A stretch of DNA of 64,000 nt from Corynebacterium sp. HS2168-gen11 (GCF_024834075.1 NZ_JANUXR010000001.1:124001-188000), one strand, 5' to 3'. Counted from the stretch's first letter, positions 20,252 to 31,165 are shown. Translations and numbers: made by a program. The notes: a model not told the origin generated them from the letters alone.

Positions 20252-21595
20252 TTATTCTCCTGCTAGACGCAATACTGAGGTTACTTCTAAGACTGCATCG
20301 GTATGCTGCAGCTGTTCGACGGTAGCCGCTAAATCGGCTTCACGTGCAGTGTGCGTCACCAGAATTAAACGAGCATGATCACCGCTTTCTTCCTGACGAA
20401 CTGTTCGCAAAGAAATCGCATGCTGTGCAAATACTTTGGTCAGCTCAGCTAAGACACCGGTGCGATCTTCTACTTTCATATCGATGTGATAGCGGGTTGG
20501 AACATCACCGAAATCAGCAAGTGGCAGGTTTGCATAGGTGGATTCACCAGGCGCACGACCACCAAAGACCTTGTTGCGGGCAGCACCAACAATATCGCCA
20601 AGGACTGCAGATGCCGTTGGATTACCACCAGCACCATTGCCGTAGAACATCAGTCGACCAGCAGCTTCAGCTTCTACGAAAATTGCGTTGAAGCTCTTAT
20701 TTACGCTCGCCAGTGGATGAGAACGGGGCACAAGCGTTGGATGGACGCGAGCAGATACCGATTCGCTGCCGTCTTCTGCGACTAAACGCTCACAAATAGC
20801 AAGCAGTTTGATGGTATAGCCGGCAGCTTTTGCTGCTGCAATATCTTGGGCGGTGATATTCGAAATACCTTCGCGATGCACATCATCAGCGGTTACGCGA
20901 GTGTGGAAGGCCAAGGATGCCAAAATAGCAGCCTTTGATGCTGCATCATAGCCTTCGACATCAGCAGTTGGATCGGCTTCGGCGTAACCAAGACGAATGG
21001 ATTCTGCCAGGATCTGGTCATAATCCACGCCTTCTGCATCCATAGCATCGAGCATGAAGTTAGTGGTGCCATTGACAATACCTGCCACGGATTGGATCCG
21101 ATCGCCAGCTAAGGAACGACGCAATGGGCCAACCACTGGAATAGCAGCTGCTACTGCAGCTTCGAAATACAAATCCACCCCAGCTTCATCGGCAGCTGCT
21201 GCTAATTCAGCAGAATGGGCTGCAACGAGTGCCTTGTTTGCGGTCACAACTGACTTACCGGCACGCAATGTTTGCAACACTAACTCGCGGGGATAATCAA
21301 TGCCACCGATGACTTCGACCACGAGATCGACGTCGTCACGCATAATTAGACTACGAGCATCATCGGTGAGTAAACCTTGGGTATCAGCTAAGGAGCCACG
21401 GTGCTTTTCTTTATTCGAAACTGCCACACCTTTGACTTCCAGTGGACCGCCAGCGCGATGCGTGAATTCTTCAGCATTTTCTAACATCAAACGCAAGACC
21501 TGAGAGCCAACTGTGCCGTACCCTAAAATTGCGACGCCGACGCTAGCACCAGCGCCTTTCCCAGGATTAAATGGCGTAGGAACAGTATTGGTCAT
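20252..21595 (-). CDS. hom: Homoserine dehydrogenase
   Basis: 447 residues from ATG 21595, with GGAG upstream; the frame is open to 21628 but the extension is not family-like. It reduces aspartate semialdehyde to homoserine, the branch point to threonine, methionine and isoleucine. The nucleotide-binding motif [13 protein letters not shown] is near residue 20, and NKALVA and the catalytic [11 protein letters not shown] region follow. The C-terminal ~80 residues form an ACT domain ([24 protein letters not shown]), the site of threonine feedback in this family. The 166-base leader between lysA and hom holds two inverted repeats, one listed at 21708. Confidence 0.97.
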   Translation of the reverse strand: MTNTVPTPFNPGKGAGASVGVAILGYGTVGSQVLRLMLENAEEFTHRAGGPLEVKGVAVSNKEKHRGSLADTQGLLTDDARSLIMRDDVDLVVEVIGGIDYPRELVLQTLRAGKSVVTANKALVAAHSAELAAAADEAGVDLYFEAAVAAAIPVVGPLRRSLAGDRIQSVAGIVNGTTNFMLDAMDAEGVDYDQILAESIRLGYAEADPTADVEGYDAASKAAILASLAFHTRVTADDVHREGISNITAQDIAAAKAAGYTIKLLAICERLVAEDGSESVSARVHPTLVPRSHPLASVNKSFNAIFVEAEAAGRLMFYGNGAGGNPTASAVLGDIVGAARNKVFGGRAPGESTYANLPLADFGDVPTRYHIDMKVEDRTGVLAELTKVFAQHAISLRTVRQEESGDHARLILVTHTAREADLAATVEQLQHTDAVLEVTSVLRLAGE

Positions 21596-21707
21596 AATGG
21601 GTCTCCAAACAAGGCTATACGGGTACATGACAGAGGTCGGCGGTACCCATTGCGTGCCAATAATTTAATGAACACGCAAACTGATAACTAAAGTGTTTCA
21701 ATTCTAC

Positions 21708-21727
21708 TGGATTACCGCAGTAATCCA
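21708..21727 (-). terminator. Hairpin between lysA and hom
   Basis: A perfect 8-bp stem, arms TGGATTAC and GTAATCCA, with the tetraloop CGCA. It lies 34 bases after lysA and 113 before hom. No T run follows on the minus strand, so it may be a weak terminator, an RNA processing signal or an operator. A second repeat (GGGTAC 21621-21626, GTACCC 21643-21648) lies closer to hom. Confidence 0.4.
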
Positions 21728-21761
21728 AGATATACGCAAAACAGGGCGTTACCCCCATCGC

Positions 21762-23108
21762 TTAGTCACAGAAATCTTCGACTTCCAATGCGAAGAAATC
21801 TGCAATCGTTTCGCGGCGTACCATCAGCTGCGCGCAACCATCTTTCACACTGACAATTGCCGGACGCATCATCATGTTGTACCGCGAGGACATCGAATAA
21901 CAATATGCTCCGGTAGCGGCTAATGCGACGAGATCACCAGTTGCAATATCAGCAGGCAACTGCTGATCGTGGATCAAGATATCACCAGCTTCACAGTGTG
22001 AACCAACCACGCGCGAAGCAATTGCAGTTCCATTGGTTGCACGATTGACGACTCGGAAATCGTATTGCGATTGATATAACGCTGGGCGAATATTATCGCT
22101 CATGCCGCCATCGACCGAGATATACCGTCTTGTAGCATTATCGTCAATGGTGACATCTTTAATGGTGCCTGCGGTATACATGGTCACCGTCGATGGGCCA
22201 GCAATTGCACGTCCTGGTTCAACCATCACAAATGGCGTTGGTACATCGAGGCGATCTGCATGCTTTTGCACACGTTCTAATAGGTCAGCAGCAAGGGCTG
22301 CGACATCTAATGCTCGTTCATGCTCAACATATGCAATGCCGTAGCCGCCGCCTAAATCAAGAATGTGAAATTCTTCCCCCACGTTGGTCTCACGCAAAAT
22401 GGTGCCAAATAGTTTCAACACACGTTCTGCAGCAAGCGAGAAACCTTCAGCATCAAACACTTGCGAACCTACATGACAATGCAATCCCACAAGACGCAGA
22501 TGAGATGCTTCGACGACGCTATAGGCTGCTCGTAATGCAGAACCAGATGCCAAGGAAAATCCAAATTTTTGATCTTCATGAGCAGTTGCAATGAATTCAT
22601 GCGTATGGGCATCAATACCTGGTTTGACTCGAATGAGTACATCTTGAACTTTGCCGATTTCAGCTGCCACGGCATTAAGTTCTGCAATTTCTTGATGCGA
22701 ATCTAAAATTACATGTCCAACACCTTCTTGTACGCACGCAGATAAGAAATTGCGATCTTTATTATTCCCATGCGCTGCAATAAGCTGTGCAGGAAAACCT
22801 GCATGGATGGCAACTTGTAATTCGCCGTGAGAAGCAATATCTAATGCAAGACCTTCCTCATGAACCCACTTGGCAATCCGAGACGTTAAAAATGCCTTGG
22901 AAGCATAGTGAACATGTTCTCCCCCGCCAAAGGCTTGGGCCATATCACGACAACGCGATCGAAAATCATCTTCATCGACGACCATCACTGGAGTCCCAAA
23001 CTCAGCAGCAATATCACGAAGATCAACACCTCCAATCGCCACTGCTCCATCAGCAGTACGTGTTGCATTGCGAGGCCACACGTGTGCGGGTAATCCATTA
23101 AAACTCAT
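21762..23108 (-). CDS. lysA: Diaminopimelate decarboxylase
   Basis: 448 residues from ATG 23108, with GAAGGA 7 bases upstream. A TTG five codons earlier is less likely. This pyridoxal-phosphate enzyme decarboxylates meso-diaminopimelate to lysine. The PLP lysine is in [10 protein letters not shown] near residue 75. The [10 protein letters not shown] glycine loop and the C-terminal SHCEAGDIL and [12 protein letters not shown] motifs are present. argS-lysA-hom is the classic corynebacterial arrangement, in which argS and lysA share a promoter; here a hairpin at 23284 lies between them. Confidence 0.97.
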   Translation of the reverse strand: MSFNGLPAHVWPRNATRTADGAVAIGGVDLRDIAAEFGTPVMVVDEDDFRSRCRDMAQAFGGGEHVHYASKAFLTSRIAKWVHEEGLALDIASHGELQVAIHAGFPAQLIAAHGNNKDRNFLSACVQEGVGHVILDSHQEIAELNAVAAEIGKVQDVLIRVKPGIDAHTHEFIATAHEDQKFGFSLASGSALRAAYSVVEASHLRLVGLHCHVGSQVFDAEGFSLAAERVLKLFGTILRETNVGEEFHILDLGGGYGIAYVEHERALDVAALAADLLERVQKHADRLDVPTPFVMVEPGRAIAGPSTVTMYTAGTIKDVTIDDNATRRYISVDGGMSDNIRPALYQSQYDFRVVNRATNGTAIASRVVGSHCEAGDILIHDQQLPADIATGDLVALAATGAYCYSMSSRYNMMMRPAIVSVKDGCAQLMVRRETIADFFALEVEDFCD

Positions 23109-23283
23109 GATGGTTTCCTTCAAAAGGTACTGTCGTATCTAGAACGCAGCACGTTCATTATTGCTGTGTATGAAAAGAAGAATGCTCGCAAGTGCATATT
23201 TGCAATCTTGCGCACTATTCTCGCTATTTTCCCACGTATGCAGACTTCAGTCTCACATCTGTAGGCGTTGAATATATAAGAAA

Positions 23284-23339
23284 CTGCCTTTATTTCTTCA
23301 CATCTAAACTTTGCTCTAGACACGAAGAAATAAAGGCAG
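23284..23339 (-). terminator. Long-stem hairpin between argS and lysA
   Basis: Two 16-base arms (23284-23299 and 23324-23339) are perfectly complementary around a 24-base loop. On the minus strand the stem is followed by TTTCTT and an AT-rich run, so it should act as a terminator or attenuator directly after argS, limiting read-through into lysA. Confidence 0.75.
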
Positions 23340-23346
23340 CGAAATC

Positions 23347-24999
23347 TTACATGCGTTCTGGCGCGCTGACTCCAACGAGATTCAAAGCGTTCGCAAGTAC
23401 CTGACGTGTCGCAGTTGCCAATGCTAGACGTGCAGCATGAATTGGCTCCACAGTCTCGTCTGATTTCGGCAGAATCTGGCAAGAGTCATAGAACTTATGG
23501 AAGGTTGCCGCCAGTTCTTCAGCATAACGTGCCACGCGATGTGGTTCTCGCAGTGTGGCAGCTGCCTGCACAATCGCTGGGAATTCGCCAATTGTCCGAA
23601 TAAGATCACCTTCACGCTCATGCGTCAGCAAGTCTAAATTGTCAGTAGAATATTCCACGTTCAATTCAGCAGCCTTGCGTGCAATCGAGCACAACCGCGC
23701 ATGTCCGTATTGCACGTAATAGACCGGATTATCTGAAGATTGGGATGTCCATAATGCAAGGTCAATATCCAACGAAGAATCGGTCGAAGAACGAATCATG
23801 GCATAGCGTGCACCGTCAATGCCAATTGCTTCAACTAAGTCATCCAAGGTGATTACCGTACCGGCACGCTTACTCATGCGTACTGCTTCGCCATCTTTAA
23901 CCAGATTGACCATTTGACCAATTAAGACTTCCACAGATGCTGGGTCGTAGCCAAGTGCGGCGGCAGCAGCACGCAGACGAGAAATATAACCGTGGTGATC
24001 AGCACCGAGCATATAAATCGCTAAGTTGTGGCCACGCTCAAACTTATCGGCAACATAAGCAATATCGCCGGCAATATAGGCAGCGTCACCATCAGATTTA
24101 ATCACAACGCGGTCTTTATCATCGCCATAATTGCTTGACCGTAACCACCATGCACCCTCATTGAAATACAGGTTATCGTTTTCTTTGAGTTTTTCAATTG
24201 CACGATCCACGGCACCTGATTCAAACAGAGAATTCTCATGGAAGTACACATCAAAATCAGTACCGAATTCATGCAACGACGACTTGATATGAGCAAACAT
24301 CAGCTCAACTCCGTGAGCCCGGAAGGTTTCGCGCATTTCGGCGTCGTCAAGCTCTAAAATGCCTGGGACTGCAGCAACCACAGTCTGGGCGATATCGTGG
24401 ATATATTCTCCGCCGTAACCATCTTCTGGAGTTGGCAGGCCTTGTGCAGCGGCAACCAGTGAATTGGTGAAACGATCGATCTGGCGACCGTGATCATTAA
24501 AGTAGTACTCACGAGTGACCGTTGCGCCTGTAGCAGCTAAGACGCGTCCCAAGGAGTCGCCAACTGCAGCCCAGCGCGTACCGCCAAGGTGAATTGGGCC
24601 AGTTGGGTTAGCCGACACAAATTCCAGGTTGACTACCTTGTCTGCATAGATATCAGAATGGCCATATGCATCCCCTGCAGCCAAAACGTCAGCAACAATC
24701 TTGCCCTGCGCATCAGCTGCCAAGCGAATATTTAAAAATCCTGGTCCTGCAATCTCTGCGACCTCAATAGCTGCCGACTGACTCAAGGCATCTGCTAACA
24801 CTTGCGCGAGTTCGCGTGGGTTCATACCAACTTTTTTTGCAACTTGCAGCGCAATATTGGTTGCGTAATCGCCGTGTTCTGGATTTCGTGGGCGCTCAAC
24901 CACAACCGTTTCTGGAAGTGCGGCAACATCAAGACCGCGTTCGGCCAGTTGTGTGGTGGCGACGTCTTTAATGAATGAAGAAAGATCTGCAGGAGTCAT
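23347..24999 (-). CDS. argS: Arginyl-tRNA synthetase
   Basis: 550 residues. A class I aminoacyl-tRNA synthetase. The N-terminal tRNA D-loop domain is followed by the HIGH-equivalent [15 protein letters not shown] near residue 120, the KMSKS-equivalent RMSKRAG, and a C-terminal anticodon-binding helical domain ending [12 protein letters not shown]. Start ATG 24999 gives the usual corynebacterial length. It heads the argS-lysA cluster. The upstream 870 bases are shared with the divergent lldP. Confidence 0.97.
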   Translation of the reverse strand: MTPADLSSFIKDVATTQLAERGLDVAALPETVVVERPRNPEHGDYATNIALQVAKKVGMNPRELAQVLADALSQSAAIEVAEIAGPGFLNIRLAADAQGKIVADVLAAGDAYGHSDIYADKVVNLEFVSANPTGPIHLGGTRWAAVGDSLGRVLAATGATVTREYYFNDHGRQIDRFTNSLVAAAQGLPTPEDGYGGEYIHDIAQTVVAAVPGILELDDAEMRETFRAHGVELMFAHIKSSLHEFGTDFDVYFHENSLFESGAVDRAIEKLKENDNLYFNEGAWWLRSSNYGDDKDRVVIKSDGDAAYIAGDIAYVADKFERGHNLAIYMLGADHHGYISRLRAAAAALGYDPASVEVLIGQMVNLVKDGEAVRMSKRAGTVITLDDLVEAIGIDGARYAMIRSSTDSSLDIDLALWTSQSSDNPVYYVQYGHARLCSIARKAAELNVEYSTDNLDLLTHEREGDLIRTIGEFPAIVQAAATLREPHRVARYAEELAATFHKFYDSCQILPKSDETVEPIHAARLALATATRQVLANALNLVGVSAPERM

Positions 25000-25866
25000 A
25001 ACCTGTCATTCTATCGCATAGCATAATGAACTTACGACTTAGGTGCAGAAGATATTGTCCGCCAATAAGGATAAAGCCGCTGCAAATACACACCAAGACT
25101 TCCGAATTACTGCTGCAACAGCACTTATCAGCACCACCACGCAGCTATCAGGACCAGTAGCAAACGAAAACTGCCACACACTCACAAACCTCGTACCCCC
25201 GAGTTAGACATATCTTGGAGACATATTCTTTTTGAAGTGCTTAAGCCTTGTATCGCAAAAACAGCCGACGGAAGTCGTAATAACCATATGGAACCTACAC
25301 CCGCCTATGTACGTCATGATAGTGACGACAACAACAATCATCACAATCTTGCACAATTTCACTCGTATTCACAGAAAAAACAGTTCCCGAACAATGCATC
25401 GTTAGTAACAATAGGATAAAAAACGGGGGTAATTCAGGGGAAAGTTTCATCACAATTGACGTGATCTACGTCACGAAACTTTAAGGGGTGTGTTGAACAG
25501 TACATTCAACATTGACGTAACTCACATAAATAGATCACTTTCAAATCTCCTGCTCATGAAACATTGCAGCCAATAACCACTGTGACCGCGAAGTTACATC
25601 TTTATATGTTATGGAGCATTCGTACTTAAATTCTCGATTTCACGAATATGATCCCATAGGCCACTCTATATAGTTAGAGAAAATCTTTTTGACAGAACCG
25701 ATGGATGTTTCCCATTCAAAAGCTCTGTGGTTATGCACTGACCTTTTTAAGAAAAGATTTTGCAACGGAGCGATTGCACCCTGATACACTCAGGCGTTTC
25801 GCAACGATTATTTGCCCGTTCTGACTCTCGTTTAGTTTCTATACATTTCTACAGTAAGGAGTTGCA
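25000..25866. promoter_or_regulatory. Divergent argS-lldP intergenic region
   Basis: About 870 bases without a supported gene; the 60-codon frame at 25237 has no ribosome site. The lldP side holds a GlxR-like palindrome (25460-25475) nested in a larger inverted repeat (AAAGTTTC 25441-25448 with GAAACTTT 25475-25482). A second repeat, TGTTGAA (25491-25497) and TTCAACA (25505-25511), follows 9 bases later. AAGGAG at 25856-25861 is the lldP ribosome site. Confidence 0.6.
25460..25475. promoter_or_regulatory. GlxR/CRP-like palindrome upstream of lldP
   Basis: CGTGATCTACGTCACG matches TGTGA-N6-TCACA in 8 of 10 half-site positions and is centred about 400 bases before lldP. It fits cAMP-GlxR control of lactate uptake, a carbon-source function. 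Motif evidence only. Confidence 0.55.
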
Positions 25867-27537
25867 GTGAATACCTTTACCGCTGTAACCGATGCAGTTG
25901 GAGGTAGTCTCGGCCTTTCTGCGCTGGTGGCGACTATTCCATTGCTCGCATTCTTTGTCATGCTCATTGGTATGAAAGCGAGCGCACACGTTTCGGCAGC
26001 TGTCGCAACCCTGACCGCAATCGTGGTGGCAATCTTCGGTTTCCATATGCCGCTTGATCTCGCCCTGATGGCAACCTTGCGTGGTTCCTTGTTTGGTATC
26101 ATGCCGGTCGTCTGGGTGATCATGACTGCGATTTGGTTCTACCAAATCACCGTTGCATCCGGCCGCTTCGAGGATTTGCGCCGCACCTTCGACAAGCTTG
26201 GCGACGGCGATGTCCGTATTCAGGCAATCTTGATCGCATTCTGTTTCGGTGGCTTGCTTGAAGCTCTCGCCGGATTCGGTGCACCAGTTGCAATTACCGC
26301 AACCATGATTCTTGCTCTTGGCATCAAACCACTGAAGGCCGCCACCGTCGTATTGCTTGCCAATACCGCACCAGTGGCATTCGGCGCTGTTGCTATTCCA
26401 ATTACCACCGTTGGCGCTGTTGCTGGTCGTAGCACCGAACAAACCATGAACATTGCAGCAATCGTTGGTCACCAAGCACCACTGATCGCAGTATTTGTGC
26501 CAATCTTACTGCTCTTCATCTTGGATGGTTTCAAGGGTGTAAAGGAAGCTTGGATCCCTGGCTTAATCATCGGTATCTCCTTCGCTGTCGCACAGTGGGC
26601 AACGTCGAACTACTTCGCATACCAGCTCACCGACGTTGTTGCATGTATCGTTTCCCTTGGTGCTGCATTCATCTTCCTGCGCTTCTGGAACCCACGCGGT
26701 ATCGAAGAAATGCGCGCCCGCATGGATCTGCCACCTGCAGCAACCAAGGAAGAGCTGCCAGGCATTCGCATCTGGATGGCACTGATGCCATATGCAGTTG
26801 TGACCTTCATCTTCGGTATTGCAAACCTGCAAGGCCCAATCAAGACCCTGTTGACCCAGGCAAAGATCACCCTCGATTGGCCACTGCTCGCAGAACGCCT
26901 CGTCAATGCACAAGGTGAGCCAATCAAATCTGCTTACTCCCTTGAATTGCTTCGCAACCCAGGCACCCTACTGCTGTTCTCTGGCATTATCGTGTCCATC
27001 ATCTACATGATTTTCAACGAAAACGGTAAGTACCCACTGACTGCCGGCGCAGTTGTTAACGAGTTTAGCCACACCCTGTACCGTATGCGCTGGTCCGCAG
27101 TAACCATTGGCCTGGTGCTGGGCTTGGCATACGTTATGAACTACTCTGGACAAACCGTTGCAATTGGTGAGTATGTTGCTTCTCTCGGCGGCGTTTACGC
27201 ATTCTTGGCTCCTTCCCTTGGTTGGGTTGGTACCGCTGTGACCGGCTCTGACACTTCTGCAAACGCTCTGTTCGGCAAGATGCAGCTAACCGCTGCGCAA
27301 GGTGCTGGCATTAATCCTGACCTGATGCTTGCCGCAAATACCACTGGCGGTGTCGTTGGTAAGATGATCTCCCCTCAGTCATTGGCAATTGCAGCTACCG
27401 CTGTTGATTACGAAGGCCGTGAGTCCGAGATTTTCAAGGCTGTTGTTGGCTGGTCCTTCGGCTTGCTCTTGGTAGTTTGCAGCCTGGTCTACCTCCAGTC
27501 CGACATCTTGAGCTTCATGATTCCTGTCGTGAACTAA
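25867..27537 (+). CDS. lldP: L-lactate permease (LctP family)
   Basis: 556 residues from GTG 25867, with AAGGAG 5 bases upstream. A polytopic membrane carrier of the LctP family that imports lactate (and often glycolate) with protons. Family segments include GGLLEALAGFGAPVAITATMILALG near residues 127-151, VGAVAGRSTEQ, and the C-terminal TGSDTSANALFGKMQLTAA and LMLAANTTGGVVGKMISPQSLAIA stretches. It is followed by a strong terminator and then by the lutABC oxidation genes, so uptake and oxidation are neighbours in separate units. Confidence 0.93.
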   Translation: MNTFTAVTDAVGGSLGLSALVATIPLLAFFVMLIGMKASAHVSAAVATLTAIVVAIFGFHMPLDLALMATLRGSLFGIMPVVWVIMTAIWFYQITVASGRFEDLRRTFDKLGDGDVRIQAILIAFCFGGLLEALAGFGAPVAITATMILALGIKPLKAATVVLLANTAPVAFGAVAIPITTVGAVAGRSTEQTMNIAAIVGHQAPLIAVFVPILLLFILDGFKGVKEAWIPGLIIGISFAVAQWATSNYFAYQLTDVVACIVSLGAAFIFLRFWNPRGIEEMRARMDLPPAATKEELPGIRIWMALMPYAVVTFIFGIANLQGPIKTLLTQAKITLDWPLLAERLVNAQGEPIKSAYSLELLRNPGTLLLFSGIIVSIIYMIFNENGKYPLTAGAVVNEFSHTLYRMRWSAVTIGLVLGLAYVMNYSGQTVAIGEYVASLGGVYAFLAPSLGWVGTAVTGSDTSANALFGKMQLTAAQGAGINPDLMLAANTTGGVVGKMISPQSLAIAATAVDYEGRESEIFKAVVGWSFGLLLVVCSLVYLQSDILSFMIPVVN

Positions 27538-27559
27538 ACCGGACGAAAAGTTATTTTTC

Positions 27560-27609
27560 ACATCCACCCGTATTCCCCTCTTTCGGGGGAATACGGGTGG
27601 ATGTTTTTT
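27560..27609 (+). terminator. Terminator of lldP
   Basis: A long GC-rich perfect stem (ACATCCACCCGTATTCCCC with its complement) around a short loop, followed by TTTTTT. It is a classic intrinsic terminator 23 bases after the lldP stop. Confidence 0.95.
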
Positions 27610-28034
27610 CTTGCTTAAAAGTACCACAACTACAGAACCCAAATAACAACCATATTCAACATCGGAAATTTTTGACGCATTTATTTTTCATTCGCTCCAG
27701 ATGACAACTACACACCTGCAGTTTATAGCCAACCCTAAGTCGAATCGCACACAATCAGTATTTATGAAACACTAATGTTTCGTATATATCTCCAGCTAGA
27801 CGGCAACTTTCCAAACCTTTTCAGTTACCCATACCCACAATTTTTAGGGTAAATTAGTAGCTAGATCTTTTTCGCCTCGCGCTTGCAATTATGTGAGAGT
27901 ACGGAAGTTTTGAATACTTACGTCTACTTTCCCGTTCTAGAACGCGGTGAGTCACTATCACCTTCGATACACACCGGGTGAGAGGCGTGTAGATTGCGAA
28001 CTTTACTCATACAAAGATAGGAGCAATAACCACA
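27610..28034 (+). promoter_or_regulatory. lutA upstream region
   Basis: About 425 bases without a gene between the lldP terminator and lutA, so lutABC must have its own promoter. An inverted repeat GGTGA (27946-27950) / TCACC (27958-27962) lies 73 bases before lutA, with an overlapping GTGAGTCAC palindrome at 27947-27955. It is a candidate operator; the cognate regulator is not in this window with certainty. Confidence 0.45.
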
Positions 28035-28820
28035 ATGAGAGTTGCGCTCTTTTCCACCTGTATCGGCGACGCTATGTTCCCCGATGCGTCCAAAGCTACT
28101 GCTCTACTTCTTTCCCGCTTGGGTTACGAAGTAGTATTCCCAGAGAAGCAGACCTGCTGTGGTCAGATGCATGTCAACACCGGCTATCAAAAAGAAGCCG
28201 TTGGCATGATCGAGAACTACGTTGACGCTTTCGAAGACGACTCCATTGATTTCGTCGTCTCCCCTTCTGGTTCTTGCGTGGGCGCGGTGCGCGAACAGCA
28301 TGAGCACGTCGCCAAGCGTTATGGCAAAGCCGGCTTAGCAGATGGCGCAGCTAAAGCTGCAAAGAAGACTTTGGACCTTCCTGAATTCCTCATCGACGTA
28401 GCTGGTGTGGAAAACGTAGGCGCATTCTTCCCCCACAAGGTTACATATCACCCATCCTGCCATGGTTTACGTTTCTTGAAGCTTGGCGATCGCCCATACC
28501 GTTTGCTCCAGAATGTGGAGGGCTTGGAACTGCTTGACCTTCCAAATAAAGAGGAATGCTGTGGCTTTGGCGGTACCTTCTCCTTGAAGAACGCAGAAAC
28601 TTCCGCAGCAATGGTTTCTGATAAGTGCCGCAATATTGAAAATACTGGTGCTGAATATATCACCGGTGGCGACTCCTCTTGCTTGATGAATATTGTGGGT
28701 GCTCTTTCACGTCAGCACGTTGGTATTCGTGCTATTCACCTGGCTGAAATTTTGGCTTCAACCAAGGAACATCCTTGGACCCCAACGTCAGCTGCTTACT
28801 CCAAGGAGGCAATGCTGTGA
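28035..28820 (+). CDS. lutA: Lactate utilization protein A (Fe-S oxidoreductase subunit)
   Basis: 261 residues. LutA (LldE) is one of three subunits of the cytoplasmic iron-sulfur enzyme that oxidises L-lactate to pyruvate. It has two cysteine-rich CCG domains: CIGD...KQTCCGQMH near residues 9-43 and SCHGLRF...EECCGFGGTFS near 143-180, which bind an unusual cluster as in GlpC and HdrB. Length is normal. Its stop codon overlaps the lutB GTG, so translation is coupled. Confidence 0.94.
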   Translation: MRVALFSTCIGDAMFPDASKATALLLSRLGYEVVFPEKQTCCGQMHVNTGYQKEAVGMIENYVDAFEDDSIDFVVSPSGSCVGAVREQHEHVAKRYGKAGLADGAAKAAKKTLDLPEFLIDVAGVENVGAFFPHKVTYHPSCHGLRFLKLGDRPYRLLQNVEGLELLDLPNKEECCGFGGTFSLKNAETSAAMVSDKCRNIENTGAEYITGGDSSCLMNIVGALSRQHVGIRAIHLAEILASTKEHPWTPTSAAYSKEAML

Positions 28821-30355
28821 GCGTTTCGCTCGGAACCCCAACGATGCCACCACGTGCGTCCGAAATTTCCAACCTGCGCGGTGACCTGCCATTCCCAAAG
28901 AAGGCACACGAGGACCTCAACAAGGTTACTCAACGTCGTAACCTGACAAAGGCAACCACGACGATTCGCAACAAGCGTCAAGCTGTCATCGACGAGATCA
29001 ACGACTGGGAGGCGCTGCGTGAAGCTGGTTCTACCACCAAGCGCCACGTTGTTGCACACCTGCCAGAATTATTAGAGCAATTTGAGGCAGCTGTTACCGC
29101 ACGCGGTGGCCACGTTCACTGGGCACGCGATGCAAAAGAAGCTGGCGAAATTGTCACACGCTTGGTAAAAGAAGCTGATACCAAGAAGGTTGTCAAGATT
29201 AAATCAATGGCAACCCAGGAAATCGCACTGAATGAGCAGCTGGAAAAAGAAGGTATCTTCGCACAAGAAACCGACTTGGCTGAATTGATCGTTCAGCTTG
29301 GCGAGGATAAGCCATCGCACATTCTAGTGCCTGCTATTCACCGCAACCGTGCAGAGATTCGTTCCATCTTCTTAAATAAGATGGATCACATCGATGAGTC
29401 GATTACTTCCGAACCAGCAGAACTTGCTGAAGCTGCTCGTGTGTATCTGCGTCAGCAGTTTATGGAAGCAAAAGTTGCGATCTCTGGTGCGAACTTCGGT
29501 ATCGCTGAAACCGGTCACGTAACCATTGTGGAATCTGAAGGCAACGGCCGTATGTGCTTGACGCTGCCAGAAACGTTGATCTCCGTTATGGGTATCGAAA
29601 AGATTCTGCCAACCTTCCGTGATTACGAAGTGTTCTTGCAGTTGCTCCCACGTTCTTCCACCGGCGAGCGTATGAACCCATATACCTCTCTGTGGTCTGG
29701 CGTTACGGAGAACGACGGTCCAAAGAACTTCCACATCATCTTGCTCGATAACGGTCGTACCGCTGCAATGGCAGATGAGATTGGTCGCGAAGCATTAAAG
29801 TGCATTCGTTGCTCGGCTTGCTTGAACGTATGCCCAGTATATGAACGCGCTGGTGGCCACGCTTATGGTTCGACCTACCCAGGTCCAATTGGCGCAATCT
29901 TGACGCCACAGTTGACCGGTATCGATAATTCACACGATCCAAACGGTTACCTCCCATATGCATCCTCCCTCTGCGGACGTTGTAACGAAGTTTGCCCAGT
30001 GAAGATTCCAATTGTGGAAACCTTGCTGGAACTGCGTCACAAGAAAGTTTCCGGACATAAGCCAAAGATCGAAGGCGGCTTGATGGGCGCAATGCAGTTG
30101 ACATGGGGTTCTGCAAAGCTCTGGGATACTGCTACTCGCCTGGTCTTCATGGGCCGCATCATGGGTGGCTTCAACGGTAAAATCACTCACTTGCCTTCCT
30201 TCTTGGCTGGTTGGACCGATGTTCGTGATACCGCTGTTCCACCAAAGACTGCGTTCCGTCACTGGTTTGAAACCGACGAGGCAAAACAATTGCTTGCCGA
30301 CGCCCGTAAGAATGGCCTGCCAACCAATAAACTCAACGAGGCGAAGGAGAACTAA
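28817..30355 (+). CDS. lutB: Lactate utilization protein B (4Fe-4S subunit)
   Basis: 512 residues from GTG 28817, which has a perfect AAGGAGG upstream and overlaps the lutA stop; a frame extending to 28775 is not needed. LutB (LldF) carries an LUD domain in the N-terminal half and two 4Fe-4S motifs: CIRCSACLNVCPVY near residue 330 and CGRCNEVCPVKIP near 390. It passes electrons from lactate oxidation. lutC begins 3 bases after its stop, completing the operon. Confidence 0.95.
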   Translation: MSVSLGTPTMPPRASEISNLRGDLPFPKKAHEDLNKVTQRRNLTKATTTIRNKRQAVIDEINDWEALREAGSTTKRHVVAHLPELLEQFEAAVTARGGHVHWARDAKEAGEIVTRLVKEADTKKVVKIKSMATQEIALNEQLEKEGIFAQETDLAELIVQLGEDKPSHILVPAIHRNRAEIRSIFLNKMDHIDESITSEPAELAEAARVYLRQQFMEAKVAISGANFGIAETGHVTIVESEGNGRMCLTLPETLISVMGIEKILPTFRDYEVFLQLLPRSSTGERMNPYTSLWSGVTENDGPKNFHIILLDNGRTAAMADEIGREALKCIRCSACLNVCPVYERAGGHAYGSTYPGPIGAILTPQLTGIDNSHDPNGYLPYASSLCGRCNEVCPVKIPIVETLLELRHKKVSGHKPKIEGGLMGAMQLTWGSAKLWDTATRLVFMGRIMGGFNGKITHLPSFLAGWTDVRDTAVPPKTAFRHWFETDEAKQLLADARKNGLPTNKLNEAKEN

Positions 30356-30357
30356 TC

Positions 30358-30993
30358 ATGGATGCAAAAGCAGAAATCCTCAACCGCATTCGCAATGCTC
30401 ACCAGCTCTCCAATATGCCGGCAGACGTTGAGATCATTCGTGAGTACAATCTTGATGAAACTTCCAAGTATTCGCGTGAAGAACTCAAAGAGATTCTGAT
30501 CGATCGCCTGTTGGACTACAAGGCAATCGTGCATGAAGCAAGCCAAGACAGCTTGGCTTCAAAGATCGCTGAAATTCTTCACGAGCGTAACGCTGCAGAT
30601 ATTCGTTATGCAGAAGGTTTAGATCCAGCATTATTCGCTGATTTCAAGGGTCAGGCACTGCCAGATGATCGCACCATCGATCCACGCACTCTCAACGATG
30701 TTGATGCTGTGGTCACCGATTCCCACGTATCATCAGCACAAACTGGCACCATCTGCTTGGAATCAAATGAGCTGTGTGGCCGTCGTGCTCTCACACTGGT
30801 ACCAGACTGCCACGTTGTGATCGTACGCATGGAAAACGTAGTCTACGGTGTTCCAGAAATGATCGATCGCTTAGGTGCAACTATTCGCCCAGTCACGATG
30901 ATTTCTGGCCCATCTGCTACCTCTGATATCGAGTTGAATCGTGTCGAAGGTGTGCATGGTCCACGTACCTTGATCTGCGTAATCGTAGATTAA
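30358..30993 (+). CDS. lutC: Lactate utilization protein C (LUD domain)
   Basis: 211 residues forming one LUD domain (family typical AVVTDSHVSSAQTGTICLESN near 118-138 and MISGPSATSDIELNRVEGVHGPRTL near the C-terminus). LutC (LldG) is the third subunit of the LutABC lactate oxidase. It has no cysteine cluster of its own. It ends the operon and is followed by the terminator at 31019. Confidence 0.94.
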   Translation: MDAKAEILNRIRNAHQLSNMPADVEIIREYNLDETSKYSREELKEILIDRLLDYKAIVHEASQDSLASKIAEILHERNAADIRYAEGLDPALFADFKGQALPDDRTIDPRTLNDVDAVVTDSHVSSAQTGTICLESNELCGRRALTLVPDCHVVIVRMENVVYGVPEMIDRLGATIRPVTMISGPSATSDIELNRVEGVHGPRTLICVIVD

Positions 30994-31018
30994 TCAATGA
31001 GCATGTAGCATGTTCTCA

Positions 31019-31056
31019 CAAAGCGGCACCTTCTTATTCGAGAAGGTGCCGCTTTG
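31019..31056 (+). terminator. Terminator of lutABC
   Basis: A perfect 16-bp stem (31019-31034 with 31041-31056) and a 6-base loop, 26 bases after lutC. The T run downstream is short, but the stem is very stable. Confidence 0.85.
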
Positions 31057-31165
31057 CGCAGGTCACAATGTTTTTCAGCAGATCGAGCTGTAAAGTAGAA
31101 CGATCATTACATTTCGTGATAGAATGCTTTTCGTTGTCTTGCATACAGCCAAGCGCAACCGTATT

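Noticed and set aside
21610..21650. 11-codon leader peptide before hom (attenuator)
   Set aside because: A frame ATG GGT ACC ... TAG exists on the minus strand, but it has no run of Thr, Ile or Met codons and no ribosome site, so amino-acid attenuation is not supported.
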